Source: Bacteroidales bacterium UBA3824
GTDB taxonomy: Bacteria; Bacteroidota; Bacteroidia; Bacteroidales; UBA3824
Assembly (NCBI GenBank): GCA_002393195.1
Contig: DGIK01000033.1
Span: 1 to 10,154 of the forward strand
DNA length: 10,154 nucleotides
Direction of reading: 5' to 3'
The notes beneath the pieces are model-generated. The model ran no database searches. It had not been told where the DNA came from and worked only from the letters and a program-made list of their open reading frames with translations. Below are positions 1-5,442 of the stretch, in pieces. Position 1 is the stretch's first letter. Every line of letters starts with the position of its first letter. The translations under genes and the position numbers were made by a program.

Positions 1-230
1 TGGATTTGATTGTCAATTACAATCATAAAGAATACATCGTCGAACTCAAAATTTGGCGTGGTTCAAAATATGAAAGCGACGGCAAGGCTCAACTTGCCAA
101 TTATCTCAGTCAGCGCGGATTGTCGGAAGGCTATCTCGTAACATTCTCATTCCTGAAAAACAAGGTGATACAAGAAGACCCCGAATGGATTGAGTACAAC
201 GGCAAGCGGATTTACGAGGCAATCATCTAA
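1..230 (+). CDS. PD-(D/E)XK nuclease-like protein, C-terminal end (partial)
   Basis: Only the last 75 or so residues are present; the frame is open from the window edge (codons start at base 3) to a TAA at 228-230. The segment has the core of a PD-(D/E)XK nuclease fold: an Asp (codon 3-5) followed ten or so residues later by VELK, with Glu at 42-44 and Lys at 48-50. A helix containing QLANYLSQRG follows, then strands ending in NGKRIYEAII. This matches from memory the C-terminal domain of the Bacteroidota 'AAA-ATPase-like / PD-(D/E)XK nuclease' family, whose members begin with an ATPase-like domain that would lie upstream of this window. The substrate of the family is not known to me. The apparent TTG start at base 6 is an artefact of truncation. 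Family assignment is fairly sure; function is not. Confidence 0.75.
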   Translation, partial: DLIVNYNHKEYIVELKIWRGSKYESDGKAQLANYLSQRGLSEGYLVTFSFLKNKVIQEDPEWIEYNGKRIYEAII

Positions 231-262
231 CCCTCCATCTGTTAAAAAACGTTAACCCCACA

Positions 263-299
263 AAAATAATCATCAAAAAATTTGGTGGTTATTTTTTTT
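263..299 (+). terminator. AT-rich intrinsic terminator after the nuclease-like gene
   Basis: Bases 263-274 pair with 284-295 as a 12-bp RNA stem that includes two G-U pairs, with a 9-nt loop. The right arm runs straight into a T-run at 292-299. The stem is AT-rich, so it is of modest strength. It overlaps the -33 element of the next promoter (281-284), so the upstream transcription unit ends exactly where the next begins. Confidence 0.5.
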
Positions 300-312
300 G
301 CCAATACTTTTG
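281..312 (+). promoter_or_regulatory. Bacteroidota-type promoter of the YtrA-like ABC operon
   Basis: TTTG at 281-284 and TACTTTTG at 305-312 match the Bacteroidota primary sigma factor consensus (TTTG, 19-21 bp, TAnnTTTG) without mismatch and with a 20-bp spacer. Transcription would start near 319, giving a leader of about 45 nt before the ATG at 366. The inferred start lies within the inverted repeat at 314-337, as expected for a repressible promoter. Confidence 0.8.
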
Positions 313-313
313 C

Positions 314-337
314 ACTGTGCTATTAAGGCAGTACAGT
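314..337 (+). promoter_or_regulatory. Inverted-repeat operator, probable GntR (YtrA-type) binding site
   Basis: ACTGTGCT (314-321) and AGTACAGT (330-337) form an inverted repeat with 7 of 8 positions matching across an 8-bp spacer. A further half-site, CAGTAC, recurs at 342-347, 13 bp after its copy at 329-334. The repeat covers the expected transcription start, directly after the -7 box. The operon encodes a YtrA-subfamily GntR repressor as its third gene, and autoregulation through such a site is usual for that subfamily. The pairing of this repressor with this site is inference. Confidence 0.55.
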
Positions 338-365
338 ATAACAGTACAACAAAAATTCACGCATT

Positions 366-1202
366 ATGATACAGGTCAATAAGATAGCGTACCAATATCC
401 AAAGAAATGGACGAGCGCGTCTGCCAAGGACAACAGCGTGTTTTGGAAATTCAGCCTCACGCTCGAAGAGAACAAAATCTACGGCCTCCTCGGCAAAAAC
501 GGCGTGGGCAAATCGACGTTGCTCTACCTCTTGGCGGGTCTCAATTTTCCACGTCAAGGCAAGGTGTTGATTGATGGCGACGACATTACAGAGCGCAACC
601 CAATGACAATGAGCAAGATTTTCATTGTTACCGAGGAGTTTGAACTGCCAAATATGTCGCTCCAAAAGTATGTAAAACTCAACCGTCCGTTCTACCCCGA
701 TTTCAGCGATGAGATTTTAGAAAAATGTCTCAACGATTTTGAAATTGGCGACATCTCCGACCTCGGCGCAATCTCTATGGGAACCAAAAAGAAGGTCTAT
801 ATGAGTTTTGCACTCGCCACCAACGCCAAATACCTCCTGATGGACGAACCCACCAACGGCCTCGACATCGAATCCAAAAGCCTTTTCCGCAAGGTAATCG
901 CGCAGAATATGACCGACGACCGCACGATGATAATTTCCACGCATCAGGTGCACGACGTTGAAAACATCATCGACCACGTCCTGATACTCGGCGAAAAGAA
1001 AATTCTCTTGAACAAGTCAATCGCCGAACTCTCTGACGAATACGTGTTTGAACTCCGCGACCCCGATGAAATGGGCAATGTCATCTACTCCGAAAACTCT
1101 CTGCAAGGCACTTCCGTAATCGCCCGCCGCACCCCGCGTGGCACGGAAACGCCCGTCAATCTCTTGCTTTTGTACAACGCTGTTAATAATGGAAAACTAT
1201 GA
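366..1202 (+). CDS. ABC transporter ATP-binding protein, YtrB-like
   Basis: This 278-residue protein is the nucleotide-binding subunit of an ABC exporter, acting on the cytoplasmic face of the inner membrane with the permease encoded next. Visible motifs are Walker A GKNGVGKST (residues 43-51), Walker B YLLMDE (156-161) followed by PTNGLD, and the H-loop histidine H193 in STH. The signature is SMGTKKK (137-143) instead of LSGGQ, and the Q-loop region reads VTEEFELP with no obvious Gln. Such degenerate signatures are usual in the YtrB-like branch found beside GntR regulators, so they do not by themselves imply loss of ATPase activity. The last 60 or so residues are a divergent tail. The ATG at 366 follows the promoter and operator directly. 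The stop overlaps the permease start (ATGA at 1199-1202), implying coupled translation. The substrate is unknown; cell-envelope stress or peptide export is typical of relatives. Confidence 0.88.
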   Translation: MIQVNKIAYQYPKKWTSASAKDNSVFWKFSLTLEENKIYGLLGKNGVGKSTLLYLLAGLNFPRQGKVLIDGDDITERNPMTMSKIFIVTEEFELPNMSLQKYVKLNRPFYPDFSDEILEKCLNDFEIGDISDLGAISMGTKKKVYMSFALATNAKYLLMDEPTNGLDIESKSLFRKVIAQNMTDDRTMIISTHQVHDVENIIDHVLILGEKKILLNKSIAELSDEYVFELRDPDEMGNVIYSENSLQGTSVIARRTPRGTETPVNLLLLYNAVNNGKL

Positions 1203-1885
1203 ACACTAACAAATTCACTTTCAGACGGTTTGCAAGTTTTTTCAGATGGTTTGCAGCCGTAAGTATGAAACATTCGTTGCTGATATTGTCCGTAATTGCC
1301 GCTGTCGCGATAGTTGCGGGACTTGTGTCAACGTGGAGTCATTACGATTCCGACGGCAGAATCTACGCCATCATCCTCTTTGTGGCGAGTGGCGTGGCAG
1401 GTTCAATGTGCCTCTCATCAATCGACAAACAGACTGTCCGTCAACAGTTTATCTCAATTCCTGCATCAAATTTGGAGAAATATCTCGCTGTCTTTGCGTT
1501 GCAGATAATAATGCTTGTGTTAATAGTCGGCATCATCGCTGCGGCAGACGGCATTTGGGCTTCTTCGCCGGGATTTATGACATTTTTGGATCCAACCTCG
1601 TTGATTTTTTATTGGTTGATTAATGTGTTTTTTGGATTAAGTGTTCGTAAGTTTGCATTTCTTTATGGAACGTTATGCGGTGCAGCATTTAATATGACCA
1701 TTGTTAGAGAGATAAAATCATTGCTTGGTGGTGAAGATGGAATTATAATTCTTGGAGCAACTGGTATTGGAGATATTATTTTCTCTGCAATAGTGGTTGT
1801 ACCATTACTGTTGGCGTCATACTTTTTGATTTTCAAAAAGATTACACTTAACAAAATTTTTATGCAAACACAAAGAGAATTATGA
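1199..1885 (+). CDS. ABC transporter membrane permease subunit
   Basis: A 228-residue polytopic membrane protein, the likely permease partner of the preceding ATPase. Hydrophobic segments lie near residues 25-43, 56-73, 96-114, 133-148, 150-166 and 196-212, so about six helices. The phrase SIPASNLEKY (86-95) resembles a conserved cytoplasmic loop in Bacteroidota YtrC/D-like permeases (from memory). The ATG overlaps the ATPase stop and the gene's own stop overlaps the GntR start (ATGA at 1882-1885), so all three are translationally coupled. The N-terminus contains a small internal duplication: FRRFASF followed by FRWFAAV, encoded by copies 21 bp apart (1220-1234 and 1241-1255, one mismatch). 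From about 1590 to the stop the gene becomes visibly more AT-rich than its first half and its neighbours. No motif identifies the substrate. Confidence 0.8.
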   Translation: MNTNKFTFRRFASFFRWFAAVSMKHSLLILSVIAAVAIVAGLVSTWSHYDSDGRIYAIILFVASGVAGSMCLSSIDKQTVRQQFISIPASNLEKYLAVFALQIIMLVLIVGIIAAADGIWASSPGFMTFLDPTSLIFYWLINVFFGLSVRKFAFLYGTLCGAAFNMTIVREIKSLLGGEDGIIILGATGIGDIIFSAIVVVPLLLASYFLIFKKITLNKIFMQTQREL

Positions 1886-2235
1886 ACTTCTCCAACTCAG
1901 ATAAGGCCATCTACCTTCAAATCGCCGACCGTATTTGCGACGAGATAATTTCGGGCAAGTACAAGGACGACGACCGAATACCCTCTGTGCGTGAGTATGC
2001 GGTGTTGTTGGAAGTCAATACCAACACCGTCGTCAAGGCCTACGACCATCTCTCACGCGAGGAGGTGATTTACAACAAACGCGGCCTCGGATTCTTTGTG
2101 GTTGCAGGTGCAAAACGCCAAATCCTCAAAATCCGCCGCGAGGAGTTTATGAAACAAACCCTCCCCGAAGTCTTCCGACAAATGCGGCTGTTAGGGATAG
2201 GGATTGAGGAAGTTGTAAAGAGGTTTAATTCGTGA
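1882..2235 (+). CDS. GntR-family transcriptional regulator, YtrA subfamily
   Basis: At 117 residues this has the short form of GntR proteins: an N-terminal winged helix-turn-helix (about 8-75) and a brief C-terminal dimerisation helix pair instead of a large ligand domain, which is the hallmark of the YtrA subfamily. The opening YLQIADRICDEI, the recognition segment PSVREYAVLLEVNTNTV (34-50) and the wing GLGFFV (68-73) are typical. It is the last gene of the ABC operon and starts within the permease stop codon. Known YtrA-type proteins repress the operon that encodes them and are relieved by cell-envelope-active antibiotics. Here the inverted repeat at 314-337 is the likely target. Family assignment is sure; inducer unknown. 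Confidence 0.92.
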   Translation: MNFSNSDKAIYLQIADRICDEIISGKYKDDDRIPSVREYAVLLEVNTNTVVKAYDHLSREEVIYNKRGLGFFVVAGAKRQILKIRREEFMKQTLPEVFRQMRLLGIGIEEVVKRFNS

Positions 2236-2280
2236 AAAAATTTTTAACAACGAATTAAACGAATAAAACGAATTTTTTTT
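2224..2280 (+). terminator. Possible terminator of the ABC-GntR operon
   Basis: Bases 2224-2233 (which include the end of the GntR gene) are the exact reverse complement of 2250-2259, and internal A and T runs could extend the pairing. A run of T follows at 2273-2280, though 13 bases after the stem. The same ACGAATTAAA motif also takes part in the longer repeat at 2244-2436, so the sequence may be repeat-derived with only incidental terminator activity. Confidence 0.3.
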
Positions 2281-2285
2281 GAATT

Positions 2286-2313
2286 GTAGAGACGTTGTGC
2301 ACAACGTCTCTAC
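2286..2313. repeat. Perfect 28-bp palindrome (REP-like)
   Basis: The two 14-base halves, GTAGAGACGTTGTG and CACAACGTCTCTAC, are exact reverse complements with no loop. Similar GTAGAGACGTTG palindromes are, from memory, dispersed in intergenic regions of some cyanobacteria and Bacteroidota. The T-run lies on its 5' side and not on its 3' side, so it does not look like a terminator in either direction. Confidence 0.7.
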
Positions 2314-2365
2314 GACGAATGTAACGAATACAAATTTGCTGTATGTGTGTCTTTGTTTTATTCGT

Positions 2366-2390
2366 AACAAATTATAGCAAATAATTTGTT
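2366..2390. repeat. 10-bp stem, 5-nt loop hairpin inside the repeat element
   Basis: AACAAATTAT (2366-2375) is the exact reverse complement of 2381-2390 across the loop AGCAA. It is AT-rich and lies within the larger inverted repeat 2244-2436, upstream of the TraB/GumN-type gene. No promoter element was firmly identified in this stretch. Confidence 0.5.
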
Positions 2391-2484
2391 TGTAATTAGT
2401 TAGCCATTCGTCTTAATTCGTTTAATTCGTTGTTAACCAAATCAATAAATCGTAAATCAATAAATCAACAAATCGTAAATAACT

Positions 2485-3402
2485 ATGAAAAAACTACTAA
2501 TGATTCTTGCAGCGATGATGATTTCGCTCGCATCAAACGCCCAGGTCCTCTACAAGATTTCGGGCAACGGACTCAAAAAAGAGTCTTACGTTCTGGGAAC
2601 TGTCCATGTAATCAAAGGCAGTTTCTTGGACACTATTCCGGGTGCCAACCGCGTGATTGACGAAGTTGAACAGGTGTGCGGCGAACTCGATATGCGCCAC
2701 ATGACCAACCAAGACACGCTACTTTCTTTGGCACAGCTGATGATGTTGCCGGAAGATTCAGTAGCCACCGAGATTATGACGGAAGACGAGTTTGCAACGC
2801 TCTGCCGCGTTGTCAATGAAAACTACAACATCGACCTCAATAATCCGCAGTACGCCACGCTGTTGAAGTTTTATCCGGTGGTGTTGATGACAACGCTTGC
2901 GCAAGTCTCTGAAATGATGAAACTTCAAAAGGCAATGGCGGAAGGCACTCTCACCGAAAGCCCCGAACCGGTGATCGATATGTTCATCCAACAGAAGGCT
3001 ATCGGTCAGAGCAAGCCTGTGTTTGGTTTGGAGTCCTACTCGTTCCAAATCCAAATGTTGACATCGCTTTTGGAAATGCCGCTCCACGAACAATACAAAC
3101 AGTTGATTGAATCGTTTGAAAAGAAAGAGGAGGGCGAGAGAATTGTCAAGAGTCTCATTGACGCCTACAAGTCGTTCAACCTCGACCGTCTCAGTGAGGC
3201 TCTCAAATCCGAAACCGGTTTTGAGAATATTGAAAGCAAGGTTTTTGACAGTCGTAACGAGAATTGGGCGCAGAAAATGCCGTCGATAATGGCTGAAAAA
3301 TCCACCCTCTTTGCCGTTGGCGCAGGCCACCTCATCGGCGACAAAGGCCTCCTCAATTTGCTCAAAAAACAGGGGTATAAGGTCAAGGCGGTGAAAAAAT
3401 AA
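2485..3402 (+). CDS. TraB/GumN-family protein, secreted
   Basis: A 305-residue protein with a signal peptide (MKKLLMILAA start, hydrophobic to about residue 16, cleavage near SNA-Q at 19/20), so it is exported to the periplasm. The mature part matches the TraB/PrgY/GumN family, related to the Tiki metalloprotease fold. Its first GxxH motif is GTVH (38-41, H41) and is followed by a conserved Glu in CGELDM (E67). The second is GAGH (279-282, H282), followed by IGDKGLLNLLKKQGYKV, the usual C-terminal signature. The paired GxxH motifs are proposed metal or haem ligands in the family. Length is normal for bacterial members. The biological substrate is unknown. It appears to be a single-gene unit closed by the terminator at 3506-3540. 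The ATG at 2485 is the only start that gives a complete signal peptide. Confidence 0.88.
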   Translation: MKKLLMILAAMMISLASNAQVLYKISGNGLKKESYVLGTVHVIKGSFLDTIPGANRVIDEVEQVCGELDMRHMTNQDTLLSLAQLMMLPEDSVATEIMTEDEFATLCRVVNENYNIDLNNPQYATLLKFYPVVLMTTLAQVSEMMKLQKAMAEGTLTESPEPVIDMFIQQKAIGQSKPVFGLESYSFQIQMLTSLLEMPLHEQYKQLIESFEKKEEGERIVKSLIDAYKSFNLDRLSEALKSETGFENIESKVFDSRNENWAQKMPSIMAEKSTLFAVGAGHLIGDKGLLNLLKKQGYKVKAVKK

Positions 3403-3447
3403 CAGATTTTTCTTTTTGCATTCTCGTTCGTCAAAAACAAGGCGGTG

Positions 3448-3478
3448 CAAAGATAGCCGGAGCGAATTGATTATCAAA
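3448..3478 (-). promoter_or_regulatory. Orphan Bacteroidota-type promoter facing the 3' end of the TraB/GumN gene
   Basis: On the minus strand TTTG (3478-3475), a 19-bp spacer and TATCTTTG (3455-3448) match the consensus perfectly. Transcription would start near 3440 and run leftwards antisense to the gene at 2485-3402. No minus-strand gene that looks genuine lies downstream of it. It may drive an antisense RNA or be the relic of a gene displaced when the neighbouring operon arrived. Confidence 0.5.
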
Positions 3479-3505
3479 GCAGATTTACGAGTCAGTGATA
3501 TAGTT

Positions 3506-3540
3506 AGCCGTCAACAACTGAAAAATTGTTGACGGCTTTT
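3506..3540 (+). terminator. Intrinsic terminator of the TraB/GumN gene
   Basis: A perfect 12-bp stem (3506-3517 with 3526-3537, AGCCGTCAACAA against its complement) with an 8-nt loop is followed by TTTT (3537-3540). It lies about 100 bases after the stop codon at 3402. In the opposite direction the stem lacks a following T-run but could still stop the converging minus-strand operon. Confidence 0.75.
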
Positions 3541-3546
3541 GAATAT

Positions 3547-3567
3547 TATTTGAAATCATTTCAAATA
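3547..3567 (-). terminator. Weak hairpin just past the restriction operon
   Basis: A 9-bp perfect stem with a TCA loop lies seven or so bases beyond the minus-strand stop codon at 3574-3576. It is entirely AT-rich apart from two G-C pairs and is not followed by a clear U-run. It may act as a 3' end or stabilising structure for the five-gene minus-strand operon, perhaps with the stronger stem at 3506-3537. Confidence 0.3.
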
Positions 3568-3573
3568 CGACAA

Positions 3574-4062
3574 CTATGTTTTTGAAGAATTAGCGTTTGA
3601 AGAATTAGCGTTTGAAGAATTAGCGTTTGAAGAATTAGCGTTTGAAGAATTAACGTTTGAAGAATTAGCGTTTGAAGACTTACCAAATAAATAACCAAGA
3701 GACAATGTGATTATTGGCACAAAAACTTCTTTAATGAGTTCTATTTTACCCTCATTCCCCCAAATGTATACTACAATACAGAGGATAATTAGGCTAATAC
3801 AGATACACGCAGTTATATTTCTTGATGCGTGACATTCGTCGCCAAATATTACGCCTATCCAACCGATTCGTTTGTTGGTTAGTTTTATTTGCTGTTTATT
3901 CTCTAACGATTTTAAATCGATTTCGTGTTGATACTCTGTGTATTTAATTTCACGTTGATGCTCGTGAGCCTCTTTTTGCTGCTCACGTTCGTGCTTTGCT
4001 AAATCTTTATCAAATTGTTGATAAGCCTTATCAGGGGGTAAAAATTTCAAATCTTCTGCCAT
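3574..4062 (-). CDS. Coiled-coil, two-TM protein with SSNAN repeat tail, unknown function
   Basis: The 162-residue product has three parts. Residues 12-65 are highly charged and rich in Glu, Lys, Gln and His (KHEREQQKEAHEHQREIKY), probably a coiled coil. Two hydrophobic segments follow, near 83-101 and 110-126, ending in ITLSLGYLFGK. The C-terminus is six SSNAN-type pentapeptides (one reads SSNVN) ending SSKT, encoded by a 15-bp tandem repeat. No signal peptide is seen; a short hydrophilic loop joins the two helices, so both termini would face the cytoplasm. I do not recognise a named family, though small proteins with a similar LGYLFGK end occur in many bacteria. It is the last gene of the restriction operon, starting 2 bp after the stop of the preceding gene, with a purine-rich AAAGAGAT upstream. 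It may be a membrane-anchored accessory or effector, or an unrelated passenger. Confidence 0.75.
   Translation of the reverse strand: MAEDLKFLPPDKAYQQFDKDLAKHEREQQKEAHEHQREIKYTEYQHEIDLKSLENKQQIKLTNKRIGWIGVIFGDECHASRNITACICISLIILCIVVYIWGNEGKIELIKEVFVPIITLSLGYLFGKSSNANSSNVNSSNANSSNANSSNANSSNANSSKT
3581..3678. repeat. 15-bp tandem repeat, six full units plus a partial
   Basis: The unit TTTGAAGAATTAGCG (plus strand) repeats at 3581, 3596, 3611, 3626, 3641 and 3656, with a partial copy from 3671 to 3678. The unit at 3641 has a single G-to-A change, giving Val for Ala. Because 15 is a multiple of three, copy-number change alters the length of the protein tail without shifting the frame. Near identity of the copies suggests recent expansion. 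Confidence 0.95.
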
Positions 4063-4064
4063 TT

Positions 4065-4424
4065 TTATCTCTTTTTATAGAATGTATAAATGAACAACAA
4101 ATCCTTTGAATTATTGGATAATGATGAAAAACAGAATGAAAGATCCAAATTCTCTGTTAGATGAATCATTTGGTGAGGAGAACTGAAAAACGCATTATTC
4201 TCAATGTTAAACAAAATTAATTCCAAAGTAGTATCATCAACAAGATTTAATCCATAATGAGGTGCTGTTGACTTTCCTTCAACAAGTTCTACTTCGCGCC
4301 TTATAATGAATATCAAATTGGATATTCGGAAATACAATTTTTGCTTTCCGGGTATTATAACAGAACCACTAGATAATATATCGTACTCATCTGTACTTAA
4401 TGATATGACTAAATTTTCATTCAT
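4065..4424 (-). CDS. Small beta-rich protein of unknown function (possibly DUF6864-like)
   Basis: I place the start at the ATG whose first base is 4424, which gives 119 residues beginning MNENLVISLS and lies 1 bp past the methyltransferase stop. A TTG four codons upstream would overlap that gene and is less likely. The sequence has no Cys/His cluster, membrane helix or signal peptide. It alternates hydrophobic and polar residues in short strands: SGSVIIPG near 19-26, KLYFRISNLIFIIRRE, DDTTLELILFNIENN in the middle, and DLLFIYTFYKK at the end. The layout resembles from memory small DUF6864 proteins, whose function is unknown to me. It sits between a cytosine methyltransferase and a membrane protein, tightly packed with both, so it probably works with one of them. 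Confidence 0.7.
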   Translation of the reverse strand: MNENLVISLSTDEYDILSSGSVIIPGKQKLYFRISNLIFIIRREVELVEGKSTAPHYGLNLVDDTTLELILFNIENNAFFSSPHQMIHLTENLDLSFCFSSLSNNSKDLLFIYTFYKKR

Positions 4425-4425
4425 T

Positions 4426-5442
4426 TTAAATAGCAATTTTTTTTATTTCTACGGAAGAATTGGAAAAATTGTACTGTTGTACCAAATTCACCAACGATTG
4501 GGCAATATTCCACATCAAAACAGGTGGAACGGCATTACCAATCGCTTTGTATTGCCTTGTTTCAGTTACTGATGACAAATCAAAGTCATCGGGGAACGAT
4601 TGGATTCTTGCACATTCCCTTGGTGTAAAACGACGATAACGCTCTCCAATTTTTAAAACAGGATCGGTTGAATTAAGACTCACCTTGGCTAAGTGAGAAC
4701 TTATTGTGTTACAGGGTTGCTCTAAATTTTGTACCCTGCCTTTGTTCATTTTATCTTTTACTGCCATCATTCCTGCAACGGCTTTTTCACTAAAAAACCA
4801 TTTTTCATCATTATTGGCAGAAACATCAATAACTTCTTTTAATGCAACTTTTTTGCAGGGGGTTGTGGGGTATGGGAAATGAAACTTAAAGTAATCGTCC
4901 TCATTTTTGAAACCTACAATAATAACACGTTCCCTTTTTTGTGGCACACCATAGTTCGATGCATTGAAAAGTTGATACTTAATCTTGTATCCAACTTTTG
5001 CAAATTCGCCTATAATCATAGGAAAAGCGTGCCCCTGATTCGCAGATAAAAGACCTTTCACGTTTTCAGCAATAAAGAAACGTGGTTGACGTTTTTCTAA
5101 AACTTTAACCATTTCGAAAAACAATTTTCCACGCTCATCTTTATAGCCAAGTCGAGGGGGATTTTGCGCTGAAATGGAAAACGACTGACAAGGGAAACCT
5201 CCTGCAAGAAGGTCAAATTCGGGCAAGTCATCGACATTTAAGTTTTTTACATCATCAACAATACATTTTGTTTCAAAATTATTATTGTAAATTTCAGAAC
5301 AATACTTGTCAAAATCTTCGGCATAGACTATCTCAGTGGGTAATTTTTCATATCGTTTTCCAAGATAATCGAAACCGCCCAAAAGTCCTAGGTCAAGACC
5401 ACCACAACCACAAAATAATGAAACTACTCTGATTTTTTCCAT
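4426..5442 (-). CDS. DNA (cytosine-5-)-methyltransferase, second of the pair
   Basis: A 338-residue C5-cytosine methyltransferase that would transfer methyl groups from SAM to cytosine in a specific DNA site. The conserved blocks occur in order: motif I FCGCGG (10-15), motif IV GGFPCQSFS with catalytic C85, motif VI ENV (126-128), motif VIII QKRER (168-172), motif IX RECARIQSFPDDF (275-287) and motif X GNAVPP (302-307). The target-recognition region is the variable stretch between about 178 and 270; it differs entirely from that of the methyltransferase at 6843-7865, so the two should recognise different sequences or different strands of an asymmetric site. All catalytic residues are intact. 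Its start overlaps the end of the endonuclease gene by 19 bp, which ties its expression to the endonuclease. The recognition sequence cannot be read from the protein. Confidence 0.95.
   Translation of the reverse strand: MEKIRVVSLFCGCGGLDLGLLGGFDYLGKRYEKLPTEIVYAEDFDKYCSEIYNNNFETKCIVDDVKNLNVDDLPEFDLLAGGFPCQSFSISAQNPPRLGYKDERGKLFFEMVKVLEKRQPRFFIAENVKGLLSANQGHAFPMIIGEFAKVGYKIKYQLFNASNYGVPQKRERVIIVGFKNEDDYFKFHFPYPTTPCKKVALKEVIDVSANNDEKWFFSEKAVAGMMAVKDKMNKGRVQNLEQPCNTISSHLAKVSLNSTDPVLKIGERYRRFTPRECARIQSFPDDFDLSSVTETRQYKAIGNAVPPVLMWNIAQSLVNLVQQYNFSNSSVEIKKIAI

Larger units (their letters stand above)
2244..2436. repeat. Inverted-repeat-bounded intergenic element (MITE/REP-like)
   Basis: Bases 2244-2264 are the exact reverse complement of 2416-2436 (21 bp). 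Extending inward to 2273 and 2406 adds a further nine or ten bases with one mismatch and one indel. The ends are built of repeated ACGAAT/ATTCGT motifs, which also occur inside (2312-2328 and 2360-2365). The enclosed 150 or so bases carry no ORF but hold a perfect 28-bp palindrome (2286-2313) and a hairpin (2366-2390). No flanking target duplication is evident. It may be a small non-autonomous element or a cluster of extragenic palindromes. Confidence 0.5.

Noticed and set aside
2286..2313. The 28-bp palindrome as a Rho-independent terminator
   Set aside because: No T-run follows it on either strand; the only T-run is upstream on the plus strand.
2758..3477. Long minus-strand ORF (239 codons) opposite the TraB/GumN gene, starting near the orphan promoter
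   Set aside because: Its sequence is rich in His, Arg and Leu in the manner of antisense shadows, it has no recognisable domain, and the plus strand has a clear family match. The promoter is kept as a separate observation.
3581..3678. Regular 15-bp repeats as a CRISPR array or as a phase-variation switch
   Set aside because: There are no spacers between units, so it is not CRISPR. The unit is a multiple of three within a coding frame, so copy change would not switch the gene off.
4434..4436. TTG as the start of the small protein gene after the second methyltransferase
   Set aside because: It would overlap the methyltransferase stop, whereas the ATG four codons later lies 1 bp past that stop, matching the tight but mostly non-overlapping spacing of this operon.
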